A stretch of 9,458 bases of DNA from CG2-30-68-42 sp037440385. GTDB lineage: Bacteria; Pseudomonadota; Gammaproteobacteria; Burkholderiales; Rhodocyclaceae. The stretch is from positions 1-9,458 of the forward strand of contig JBBIUI010000087.1 of assembly GCA_037440385.1 (NCBI GenBank), given 5' to 3'. Positions 1 through 5,390 of the stretch are shown piece by piece (position 1 is the first letter of the stretch; every line of letters starts with the position of its first letter). Position numbers and translations under genes: made by a program. Below the pieces are notes generated by a model. It did not search any database, was not told where the DNA came from, and saw only the letters and a list, made by a program, of their open reading frames with translations.

Positions 1-798
1 CATCTTCTGCCCGTCGAGGCCGGGCATGCGCGCCGCCTCGGTGAGCAGCGCATCCGGTTCGACCAAAATCATCTTGCCGCTTCCTTCGAGATGACCGAAC
101 AGCCGCTCGCGGTCGCCCAGGCTGAGGTTCTGCGTCTCGATGAGCATCGCGCGAGCCTGATCGAGCGCCGCCGTATCGCCGTCGCGCTGGAAGCGCACCC
201 GCAATTGTTCGTAGAGTTTTGCGCGCTTGTGGCCGAGCTTCTTCACCGCCTCGCGAACCTTTTCCTCGAAACCGGGCTCGCGACCGTACAGATGGTTGAA
301 ACGGCGCGCCGTCTCGCGCGTGAATTCGACGTGCGGCACCTGATCCTCTCCGACGGGAACCCGGTCGGCGCGATAGATCAGGATGTCTGCCGCCTGCAGC
401 AGCGGGTAGCCGAGAAAGCCGTAGGTCGCGAGATCCTTGTGTGCGAGCTTCTCCTGCTGATCCTTGTACGTCGGAATCCGCTCGAGCCAGCCGAGCGGCG
501 TCATCATCGAGAGCAGCAGGAAGAACTCGGCGTGCTCGGGCACCCGCGACTGGATGAACAGCGTCGCCTGGGAAGGATCGACGCCGGCCGCAAGCCAGTC
601 GATCAGCATGTCCCACACATTGCCCTCGATGGCCTGCGGATCGTCGTAGTCGGTCGTCAGTGCGTGCCAGTCGGCGACGAAGAACAGGCACGGATATTCG
701 CTCTGCAGCCGGACCCAGTTCTTCAGCACACCATGGTAGTGGCCGAGGTGCAGCCGGCCGGTGGGCCGCATGCCGGAGAGAACGCGTTCCTGATACAT
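1..798 (-). CDS. trpS: Tryptophanyl-tRNA synthetase, N-terminal 266 residues (cut by window edge)
   Basis: Class I aminoacyl-tRNA synthetase that activates tryptophan with ATP and charges tRNA-Trp in the cytoplasm. The frame is open from ATG at 798 to base 1, giving 266 residues. The N-terminus reads MYQERVLSGMRPTGRLHLGH, with the HIGH-class signature as HLGH at residues 17-20. YPLLQAADIL (131-140) and VPVGEDQVPHVEFTR (147-161) are classic TrpRS segments. The last visible residues are GLDGQKM, so the window ends inside the KMSKS loop (Lys265-Met266). E. coli and Bacillus TrpRS have this loop near residue 192-195, so this protein carries about 70 extra residues (roughly 174-243). I associate that longer form with beta/gamma-proteobacterial enzymes. 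The start lies 2 nt after the M50 stop codon (TGA-TC-ATG on the minus strand), so translation is probably coupled. Identification is secure; the C-terminal third or more is missing. Confidence 0.97.
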   Translation of the reverse strand, partial: MYQERVLSGMRPTGRLHLGHYHGVLKNWVRLQSEYPCLFFVADWHALTTDYDDPQAIEGNVWDMLIDWLAAGVDPSQATLFIQSRVPEHAEFFLLLSMMTPLGWLERIPTYKDQQEKLAHKDLATYGFLGYPLLQAADILIYRADRVPVGEDQVPHVEFTRETARRFNHLYGREPGFEEKVREAVKKLGHKRAKLYEQLRVRFQRDGDTAALDQARAMLIETQNLSLGDRERLFGHLEGSGKMILVEPDALLTEAARMPGLDGQKM

Positions 799-800
799 GA

Positions 801-1460
801 TCAGACCTGAAGAAGAACGGCGAGCGCAAAGCGCAACAGCGCGACCAGCGGCAGCAGCACGCTGCCGAGAATGCCGGTGAACAGCAGCACCAGCAGAATC
901 GGAAACCCGTAGGGCTCCACTCGCGCGAACGCGACGGCCAGATGATGCGGCAGCAGGCTCACCGCGATGCGGCCGCCGTCGAGCGGCGGAATCGGGACGA
1001 GGTTCAGCAGCAGCAGCACGGCATTGATCTCGATGCCCGCGTCGGCCATCTTCAGCATCGGGATCGTATAGCTGGTCTCGGGCGCGACCGTGCCCAGCTT
1101 GAACAACAGCGCCCACCCGACCGCCATCACGAGGTTCGCACCCGGGCCGGCGGCGGCCACCCAGAGCATGTCCTGCTTCGGCCGGCGCAGCCGCGCGAAA
1201 TCGACCGGCACCGGCTTGGCCCAGCCGAACAGCACCGGGGCACCGCCCATGATCTTCGCCAGCACCAGGATCGCGCCGGGCACCAGCAGGGTACCCACCA
1301 GATCGACATGGCGCAGCGGATTCAGGCTGATGCGCCCCGCGAGATAGGCGGTCTCGTCGCCGAAATGGCGCGCGACGTAGCCGTGTGCGGCTTCGTGCAG
1401 CGTGATGGCGAAAATGACCGGCAAGGCCCAGATCACCAGGGTCGGAATCAGATCGTGCAT
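801..1460 (-). CDS. Site-2-type intramembrane zinc metalloprotease, M50 family
   Basis: 219-residue polytopic membrane protein of peptidase family M50 (the site-2 protease-like group of short proteins without a PDZ domain). The zinc site is visible: HEAAH at residues 22-26 inside the first hydrophobic segment, and the third-ligand motif NLVPIPPLDGGR with Asp161. Other hydrophobic segments lie near residues 54-70, 99-122 and 145-160, with a long C-terminal one at about 187-217. GPGANL (105-110) is the conserved membrane loop of the family. The length is normal for this compact subgroup. No physiological substrate can be inferred. The ATG at 1460 has no recognisable Shine-Dalgarno sequence before it, but it is the only start that keeps the N-terminal helix directly before HExxH. 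The gene sits 2 nt upstream of trpS, and I recall this pairing from beta-proteobacteria. Confidence 0.93.
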   Translation of the reverse strand: MHDLIPTLVIWALPVIFAITLHEAAHGYVARHFGDETAYLAGRISLNPLRHVDLVGTLLVPGAILVLAKIMGGAPVLFGWAKPVPVDFARLRRPKQDMLWVAAAGPGANLVMAVGWALLFKLGTVAPETSYTIPMLKMADAGIEINAVLLLLNLVPIPPLDGGRIAVSLLPHHLAVAFARVEPYGFPILLVLLFTGILGSVLLPLVALLRFALAVLLQV

Positions 1461-1484
1461 GGGATGGAAGCGGGCGAAGCGGCG

Positions 1485-1493
1485 ATTGTATCA
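1485..1493 (-). promoter_or_regulatory. Extended -10 promoter-like element upstream of the M50-trpS pair
   Basis: On the minus strand the sequence reads TG-A-TACAAT, matching the extended -10 pattern TGnTATAAT at five of six hexamer bases. No good -35 hexamer lies 16-18 nt upstream, as expected for extended -10 promoters. It falls in the 68-nt gap between the yciO stop and the M50 ATG. Transcription would start near 1478, giving a leader of about 18 nt. It could let M50-trpS be expressed separately from the genes upstream. Supported only by sequence match and position. Confidence 0.45.
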
Positions 1494-1528
1494 AAGCCGC
1501 CCGCGCGCCTCGGCAGGATCGACGCGGA

Positions 1529-2155
1529 TCACGCGAATCCGAGCGGAGCCAGCGCGCCGCGCCCTTTCCTGAGCACCTCGGGCGCCGCGCCGGAAAGGTC
1601 GATGATCGTGGTCGCCTCGGCTCCGCACGGGCCGGCGTCGATGATCAGGTCGAGCACCTTTCCGAGCCGTTCGCGTATCCCCTCGGGATCGGTCAGCGGC
1701 TGCGGCTCTCCGGGCAGGATCAGTGTCGCGCACAGCAGCGGCTCCTGCAGTTCGGCCAGCAGCGCCTGAACCAGCCGATGATCCGGCACCCGCAACCCGA
1801 TCGTGCGCCGCTTCGGATGCAACATGCGGCGCGGCAGCTCGCGGGTCGCTTCGAGGATGAAGGTGTAGCTGCCCGGGGTCGCCGCCCGCAGCAGCCGGTA
1901 TTGCGCGTTGTCCGCGCGGGCGTAGGTCGCGAGCTCGGACAGGTCCCGGCACATCAGCGTGAAGTGATGCCGTTCGTCGATCTGCCGGATCCTGCGGATG
2001 CGCTCGATCAGATCGGCATTGCCGATGCGCCCGCCTAGCGCATAGGCCGAATCCGTCGGAAACGCAGCCAGCCCGCCCTCGCGAACGATCTGGACCGCCT
2101 GCCGGATCAACCGCGGCTGTGGCTGCACCGGATGGATCGAGAAATACTGGGCCAT
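1529..2155 (-). CDS. yciO: YciO, Sua5/YrdC-family protein
   Basis: 208-residue single-domain protein of the Sua5/YciO/YrdC fold, which binds ATP and nucleic acid. It matches E. coli YciO (206 aa) along its length: N-terminus MAQYFSIHPVQPQPRLI, the PTDSAYALGG nucleotide-site segment, RIRQIDERHHFTLMCRDLSEL, TPGSYTFILEAT, the KRRTIGLRVPDH motif and a C-terminal ATTIIDLSG. YrdC (TsaC) and Sua5 form threonylcarbamoyl-AMP for the tRNA t6A modification. YciO is a paralogue whose role in that pathway is less settled, so I do not assign the reaction. ATG at 2155 is chosen because it aligns with the YciO N-terminus and has an AGGCGG-like ribosome-binding site just upstream. The open frame extends further upstream, but only as overlap with the PHP gene. 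It starts 13 nt after the PHP gene stop, in the same order as in E. coli (trpH then yciO). Confidence 0.95.
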   Translation of the reverse strand: MAQYFSIHPVQPQPRLIRQAVQIVREGGLAAFPTDSAYALGGRIGNADLIERIRRIRQIDERHHFTLMCRDLSELATYARADNAQYRLLRAATPGSYTFILEATRELPRRMLHPKRRTIGLRVPDHRLVQALLAELQEPLLCATLILPGEPQPLTDPEGIRERLGKVLDLIIDAGPCGAEATTIIDLSGAAPEVLRKGRGALAPLGFA

Positions 2156-2168
2156 CGCGCCGCCTCGC

Positions 2169-2999
2169 TCAGCCGAACAGATGCCAGACGGGGACGACGT
2201 CCTCGGGCAGCCGTCCGGCGCGGCCGACGTCGCAGCGGCTCTCGCCGGGCGCGTGGAAATCGGATCCGCACGATCCCAGAAACGCGTACCGGCGCGCCAG
2301 GCGCGCGAACAGCCTCGTGTGCTCGGGGGAATGGCTTCCCGATACGACCTCGATCGCGATGCCGCCGGCTTCCCTGAACTGACCGAACAGTCTCGCGCGC
2401 GCCGCAGAACCGATCCGGTAACGGCCGGGATGTGCGAGCACGGCGACACCGCCTGCGGCGCGGATCCATGTGACCGCTTCGTCCAGGCGCACCCACTCGT
2501 GGGCGACGTAACCTGGCTTGCCGCGCACCAGATAAGCGTCGAAGACGCTGCGCACGTCGGGTGCGACGCCGCATTCCACGAGATAGCGCGCGAAATGGGT
2601 ACGGCCGATGACGCCCGCATTCGCCGCGTGGCGCGCCGCGCCTTCCAGCGCACCTTCGATGCCGATCTTCGCAAGCGCCTCGGCGATTGCCTGCGCCCGC
2701 GCGCGGCGGCCTTCGCGGATGCCGGCAAGTCCCGCGCACAACGCCGCGCCGCAAGGGTCCAGCGCCAGTCCGACCACATGGACCGTCCGCCTTTCCCAGG
2801 TGACGGAGATTTCCACGCCGTCGATGAAACGCACGCCGGATTCGGCAGCCTGTTCGCGCGCCGGCGCGAGTCCCGCGAGCTGGTCGTGGTCGGTCAGGGC
2901 CAGCATCGCCACGCCGTTCGCCGCCGCCCTGCGCACGAGCGCTCCCGCGTCGAGCACCCCGTCCGAAACCGCGCAGTGGCAATGCAGGTCGGCGTTCAT
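2169..2999 (-). CDS. rnm: PHP-domain phosphoesterase, TrpH/RNase AM (YciV) family
   Basis: 276-residue polymerase-and-histidinol-phosphatase (PHP) domain protein. The metal-binding motifs are all present: DLHCHCAVSDG (residues 4-14), LTDHD (35-39), GVEIS (61-65), His74 in HVVGL, LAHPGRY (188-194), and GSDFH (245-249). GALEGAARHA and THFARYLVECG (134-144) match E. coli TrpH/YciV closely. E. coli YciV (RNase AM) is a 5'-3' exonuclease that shortens RNA fragments and matures 5' ends, and related proteins hydrolyse 3',5'-bisphosphonucleotides. The same activity is inferred here from family membership. The first motif has Cys where many relatives have Ser/Thr (HCHC rather than HSHT), a mild variation. 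The ATG overlaps the stop of the upstream hydrolase gene as ATGA, so translational coupling is likely. The gene is followed by yciO 13 nt later. Confidence 0.93.
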   Translation of the reverse strand: MNADLHCHCAVSDGVLDAGALVRRAAANGVAMLALTDHDQLAGLAPAREQAAESGVRFIDGVEISVTWERRTVHVVGLALDPCGAALCAGLAGIREGRRARAQAIAEALAKIGIEGALEGAARHAANAGVIGRTHFARYLVECGVAPDVRSVFDAYLVRGKPGYVAHEWVRLDEAVTWIRAAGGVAVLAHPGRYRIGSAARARLFGQFREAGGIAIEVVSGSHSPEHTRLFARLARRYAFLGSCGSDFHAPGESRCDVGRAGRLPEDVVPVWHLFG

Positions 3000-3922
3000 G
3001 CGGCTCGCGCGGGCGAGGCCGCAGCGCTGCCGCGTCGCGCAGACCCGCGCACAGCCGATTCCCGGAAGAACGCCTCCAGAATGCGCGCCAGCGCCTCGGG
3101 CTGGTCGTGCTGCATCATGTGGCCACAGTCCTCGATCGAGGCTTCCCGCAGGTCGCGGAAACACGCGAGCCGTGCCCGGAGATCCTCCTCGCGTCCGGCG
3201 AACATCTTCATCATCGAGGATTGCGTCGCACTGACCCACAGCACCGGTGCCGTGATCGCACGCCAGCACGCCTTCGCTTCTTCGAGCCGGTAGAGCACCG
3301 GATACGTCACGCGATGCCAGCGGTCGCCCGCCGCGACGACACCGCCGTGCGGGCCGGCCGCCGAGAAATGTTCCGCGAGGAAACTGGCACGCGCATCGGT
3401 GAGCCGTGGATTGCCCTCGGCGAGCCGCGCCGCCAGCGTTGCGACATCCGCATACACCCTCGGCCGGCGCGGCTCGCCCAGCTGGTCGAGCCACTTGCGA
3501 TAGCGTCCGGGCGCGTCGTCCGGTTGCGTCGGCGGCAGCCCGATGCCCTCGAGGCTCGCCAGCGCGCCGACCCGTTCGGGGCGGGCTCCGGCGTACAGGC
3601 ACAGGATGTTTCCGCCCATGCTGTGCCCGACGAGCCGGGCCGGTTCATGTGGGCAGTAATGAGCGAGCAGCGCATCGAGATCCGCGAGATAGTCCGGGAA
3701 CCAGTAGGGCCGTCCGAGCCACTGGCTGCGACCGAATCCGCGCCAGTCCGGCGCGATGATCTGCCACGGCGAAGCGAAGGCGTCGACCAAAAACTGGAAC
3801 GAGGCCGAGCAATCCATCCAGCCATGCAGCGCGAAGAGCTTCGGGGCGCGAGCGTCACCCCAGATGCGCACGTGATGGCGTACGCCGTTCAACGCAACGA
3901 ATTCCGATCGGGAGGGATTCAC
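2996..3922 (-). CDS. Alpha/beta-hydrolase fold protein
   Basis: 308-residue cytoplasmic alpha/beta hydrolase with no signal peptide. Visible landmarks are the oxyanion segment LHGWMD (32-37), PDWRGFGRS (58-66), the nucleophile elbow GHSMGG with Ser101 (99-104), a cap region at about residues 127-205, and the catalytic-histidine segment EDCGHMMQHDQPE with His268. The usual acid position after the late strand (VLWVSATQSSMMK, 227-239) has no Asp or Glu, so the acid may come from elsewhere (for example Glu125 after the strand following the nucleophile). The substrate is unknown; similar proteins are annotated only as hydrolases. The start is taken as GTG at 3922, because the upstream frame lacks family similarity and no ATG lies near. 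No clear Shine-Dalgarno sequence precedes it, so the start is uncertain by a few codons. The C-terminal tail (about 290-308) is low-complexity Ala/Arg/Ser. The gene ends in an ATGA overlap with the PHP gene. Confidence 0.88.
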   Translation of the reverse strand: MNPSRSEFVALNGVRHHVRIWGDARAPKLFALHGWMDCSASFQFLVDAFASPWQIIAPDWRGFGRSQWLGRPYWFPDYLADLDALLAHYCPHEPARLVGHSMGGNILCLYAGARPERVGALASLEGIGLPPTQPDDAPGRYRKWLDQLGEPRRPRVYADVATLAARLAEGNPRLTDARASFLAEHFSAAGPHGGVVAAGDRWHRVTYPVLYRLEEAKACWRAITAPVLWVSATQSSMMKMFAGREEDLRARLACFRDLREASIEDCGHMMQHDQPEALARILEAFFRESAVRGSARRGSAAASPARAA

Positions 3923-4044
3923 GGACGAGCGACGATGGGTCGAACCTTTTCGCACGAGGAAAAGGCGTGATTGTGCCACGCGCCCGACGCATCGTCGCGG
4001 TCGAGTCGGGACTGGCGCGCCGCATGTCCGCGGCGTCGTGGGGC
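3923..4044. other. Intergenic spacer between lipoprotein and hydrolase genes
   Basis: 122-nt gap. Apart from the weak terminator-like hairpin at 3957-3984, I see no convincing promoter or ribosome-binding site for the hydrolase gene. A CACAAT hexamer on the minus strand (3975-3970) resembles a -10 element but lacks a partner -35. How the hydrolase-PHP-yciO genes are transcribed is unresolved: they may be read through from the lipoprotein gene or use a promoter I cannot recognise. Confidence 0.4.
3957..3984 (-). terminator. Weak terminator-like hairpin after the lipoprotein gene
   Basis: On the minus strand a 5-bp GC-rich stem (GCGTG/CACGC, bases 3981-3977 and 3969-3965) with a 7-nt loop is followed one base later by TTTT. 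It lies between the lipoprotein stop (4045) and the hydrolase GTG (3922), where a terminator would separate the two transcripts. The stem is short and the T-run has only four bases, so it may be weak or fortuitous. Confidence 0.3.
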
Positions 4045-4887
4045 CTACAGCGCGGGTTCGCCTGCGAGCGCCGGACCGGCATGAACCGCAGCGGTGTCGG
4101 CCCCTCGTGGCACGTCCCGTTCCGGAACGACGCGCACGACCCGCGCCCTGGGATAGGACGACCGTAGCGCCTTTCGGGCCGCGCCGGCCTGTGCCTCGCT
4201 GTCGAAGTATCCGAGATTGAGCTGCACCATCCGCTTGTCTTTCGGCCCCGACTCGCTGGTGTAGAGCACGTACTGCTGCAGGCTCGCCGGCATCGGCTTG
4301 TGGCGGCGAGCCTTTCCGGCCGGGACACTCTCCAGCACGAGGATGTAGCCCATGTCCGTGCTCCCCGCCGGCACCGGTGGCCGTGCCGGTACGGCCTTCG
4401 TCCGCCTCGCGGCGTGCGGCGAGGCGCCCGCGATCGCGCGCGACGCCTCCAGCGCCTGCGCGGTCTGTGCGACGACCTCCTTCGCCGTGGCGGTGTCGCG
4501 CAGGAATTCCGACCGGCTGGCCGTTGCGCTCATCAGCGTGAGGTTGTCGCCGAGGCGCTCGAACTCGATGCGGATCGCGCGATCGCCCGCCGTGGCATGC
4601 ACGGGATCGGCTTCGCCGTCCGATTCGTGGCGGTCGATGGCGACTCCCATCGTCTCCAGCGCCCGGATCGCGGCGTTGCGTACCGCCGGCATCGACGCCG
4701 TGAAGGTACGCGAGGCCGATCCGTTCAGATTGTGAGAGACCATCGCCGACGTGCCGCCGCCGAGAATGGACAGCCCTACCGGCGTCGCGCATCCGGCGGC
4801 GCCCAGCAGCCATGCCGACGCGGCCAGCCATGCGCGCGCGTGCCGCAAGCCCAGCCGCCGTGCCGCCGTGAGTACGCCCGTTTCCAT
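4045..4887 (-). CDS. Lipoprotein with DUF3568-like region and C-terminal SPOR-like region
   Basis: 280-residue predicted envelope lipoprotein. The N-terminus is basic (RRLGLRHAR), followed by a hydrophobic stretch (WLAASAWLLGAAG) and a lipobox-type Cys33 before ATPVG. Residues about 39-150 (GGGTSAMVSHNLNGSASRTF, then ALETMGVAIDRHESDG and a beta-rich stretch IRIEFERLGDNLTLMSAT) resemble the small DUF3568 lipoproteins of proteobacteria. A linker rich in Ala/Arg/Pro follows (about 150-172). The C-terminal part (about 172-262, with VQLNLGYFDSEAQAGAARKA and YPRARVV) has the beta-alpha-beta pattern and the YFDSEAQA helix start seen in SPOR-type domains, which bind denuded peptidoglycan. Both assignments are by eye. 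ATG at 4887 is preferred because AGGAA sits 7 nt before it. An in-frame ATG at 4929 would add 14 residues but has a poorer ribosome-binding site and lies at the base of a hairpin. The gene is divergent from gcvT and has its own promoter-like sequence. Function unknown. Confidence 0.75.
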   Translation of the reverse strand: METGVLTAARRLGLRHARAWLAASAWLLGAAGCATPVGLSILGGGTSAMVSHNLNGSASRTFTASMPAVRNAAIRALETMGVAIDRHESDGEADPVHATAGDRAIRIEFERLGDNLTLMSATASRSEFLRDTATAKEVVAQTAQALEASRAIAGASPHAARRTKAVPARPPVPAGSTDMGYILVLESVPAGKARRHKPMPASLQQYVLYTSESGPKDKRMVQLNLGYFDSEAQAGAARKALRSSYPRARVVRVVPERDVPRGADTAAVHAGPALAGEPAL

Positions 4888-4931
4888 GTCGGTTCCTGAC
4901 GGTTCGTGTGCCGGGTCGTTCCGGATCATTT

Positions 4932-4950
4932 CGTGGGATTGTTTCCCACG
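4932..4950 (-). repeat. Perfect 7-bp inverted repeat at the predicted transcript 5' end
   Basis: CGTGGGA and its complement TCCCACG are separated by 5 nt (4932-4938 and 4944-4950). It begins where the minus-strand promoter at 4957-4985 would start transcription. It could therefore be a 5'-terminal stem-loop in the lipoprotein mRNA, or an operator overlapping the start site. There is no U-tract after it in either direction, so it is not an intrinsic terminator. Confidence 0.6.
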
Positions 4951-4956
4951 GCCCGC

Positions 4957-4985
4957 ATGCTATGCCGGGACGACGCTCTCGTCAA
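4957..4985 (-). promoter_or_regulatory. Sigma70-like promoter for the lipoprotein gene
   Basis: On the minus strand TTGACG (4985-4980; 5 of 6 to TTGACA) is separated by exactly 17 nt from TAGCAT (4962-4957; 4 of 6 to TATAAT). The predicted start is near 4950, giving a leader of about 63 nt to the preferred ATG at 4887. No alternative pair of comparable quality is evident in this stretch. Confidence 0.5.
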
Positions 4986-4989
4986 CGTC

Positions 4990-5067
4990 CGGGGTTCGGA
5001 GTGATCGGAGTGATCGGAGTGATCGGAGTGATCGGAGTGATTCGGGGTTCGGGGTGATCGCGGTGCT
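4990..5067. repeat. 9-bp tandem repeat array (five perfect copies plus degenerate units)
   Basis: Bases 4997-5041 are five perfect copies of CGGAGTGAT. The array is flanked on both sides by the 10-mer CGGGGTTCGG (4990-4999 and 5043-5052). Degenerate units CGGGGTGAT (5050-5058) and CGCGGTGCT (5059-5067) continue on the right. It lies between the -35 element of the lipoprotein promoter (ending 4985) and that of the gcv promoter (starting 5076). The unit translates to repeated SDH on the minus strand, but no gene supports that reading. It looks like a variable-number tandem repeat; whether it affects either promoter is unknown. Confidence 0.9.
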
Positions 5068-5075
5068 CGGCGCGG

Positions 5076-5104
5076 TTGCGGCCCGCGCGGCGCTTCGGTA
5101 TAGT
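5076..5104 (+). promoter_or_regulatory. Sigma70-like promoter of the gcv operon
   Basis: TTGCGG (5076-5081) and TATAGT (5099-5104) are separated by 17 nt. The expected start is near 5111, which coincides with the first base of the P1 stem of glycine aptamer I. This agreement between promoter geometry and riboswitch boundary strengthens the call. The leader to the gcvT ATG would be about 280 nt. Confidence 0.65.
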
Positions 5105-5110
5105 TCCGCC

Positions 5111-5330
5111 GCTCTCGCGGGAGAGCGCGGCCGCGACAGCGCGGTACGCCGCCGAAGGCGCAGCACCCGTAATCGCTCAGGCAAACAGGACCGCGAGCGC
5201 TCCCTGCATTCGACCGAGGGACACGATCTGGAGAGTGGCGTCCGGCGCATCGCGTCACGGCGCCCACCGAAGGGGCACGCAGCGGCGCCGCCGTTGCAAT
5301 CTCTCAGGTACCAAGGACAGAGGGGTGAAG
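5111..5330 (+). promoter_or_regulatory. Tandem glycine riboswitch (gcvT leader, two aptamers)
   Basis: Two glycine aptamers are recognisable. Aptamer I (about 5111-5200) has a P1 stem pairing 5111-5120 with 5191-5200 (9 of 10 pairs), the GGGAGAG box (5119-5125), CCGAAGG (5152-5158) and AATCGCTCAGGCAAACAGGA (5171-5190). Aptamer II (about 5227-5321) has TCTGGAGAG (5227-5235), ACCGAAGGGGCA (5266-5277), AATCTCTCAGGT (5298-5309) and CCAAGGACAGAG (5311-5322). A linker of about 26 nt joins them. In this family glycine binding usually turns on glycine cleavage genes, and the downstream genes are exactly gcvT-H-PA-PB. No intrinsic terminator with a U-run follows, so control is more likely at translation or through another mechanism (inference). 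Confidence 0.95.
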
Positions 5331-5346
5331 CAGTGCGGCTTCGCCC
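5323..5346 (+). promoter_or_regulatory. Candidate expression-platform hairpin after aptamer II
   Basis: GGGTGAAGC (5323-5331) pairs with GCTTCGCCC (5338-5346): nine pairs including one G-U, with a 6-nt loop. It immediately follows the GGACAGAG that closes aptamer II, the place where other glycine riboswitches carry a terminator hairpin. There is no U-tract after it. It ends 44 nt before the gcvT ATG and does not cover the likely ribosome-binding site (ACAGG, 5376-5380), so its role is open. Confidence 0.6.
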
Positions 5347-5390
5347 GTGTCGCGCGGCCGCCCGAACCACCGACGACAGGTGCCGCCACG

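Noticed and set aside
3965..3981. Possible sigma54 promoter (TGGCAC on the minus strand) upstream of the hydrolase gene
   Set aside because: The downstream GC falls one base off the required -24/-12 spacing, and the TT of the -12 element is absent.
2996..4831. A long minus-strand open frame of 611 codons
   Set aside because: Only the part from 3922 down to 2996 resembles a protein family (alpha/beta hydrolase). The upstream part is an Arg/Gly/Ala-rich shadow of the lipoprotein gene and crosses the intergenic gap.
4932..4950. Inverted repeat considered as an intrinsic terminator
   Set aside because: No T-run follows on either strand, and its position at the start of a gene does not fit termination.
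4926..5267. Minus-strand open frame encoding repeated SDH residues over the tandem array
   Set aside because: The repeat peptide arises from the 9-bp array; the frame also crosses the riboswitch and promoters and has no supporting ribosome-binding site or similarity.
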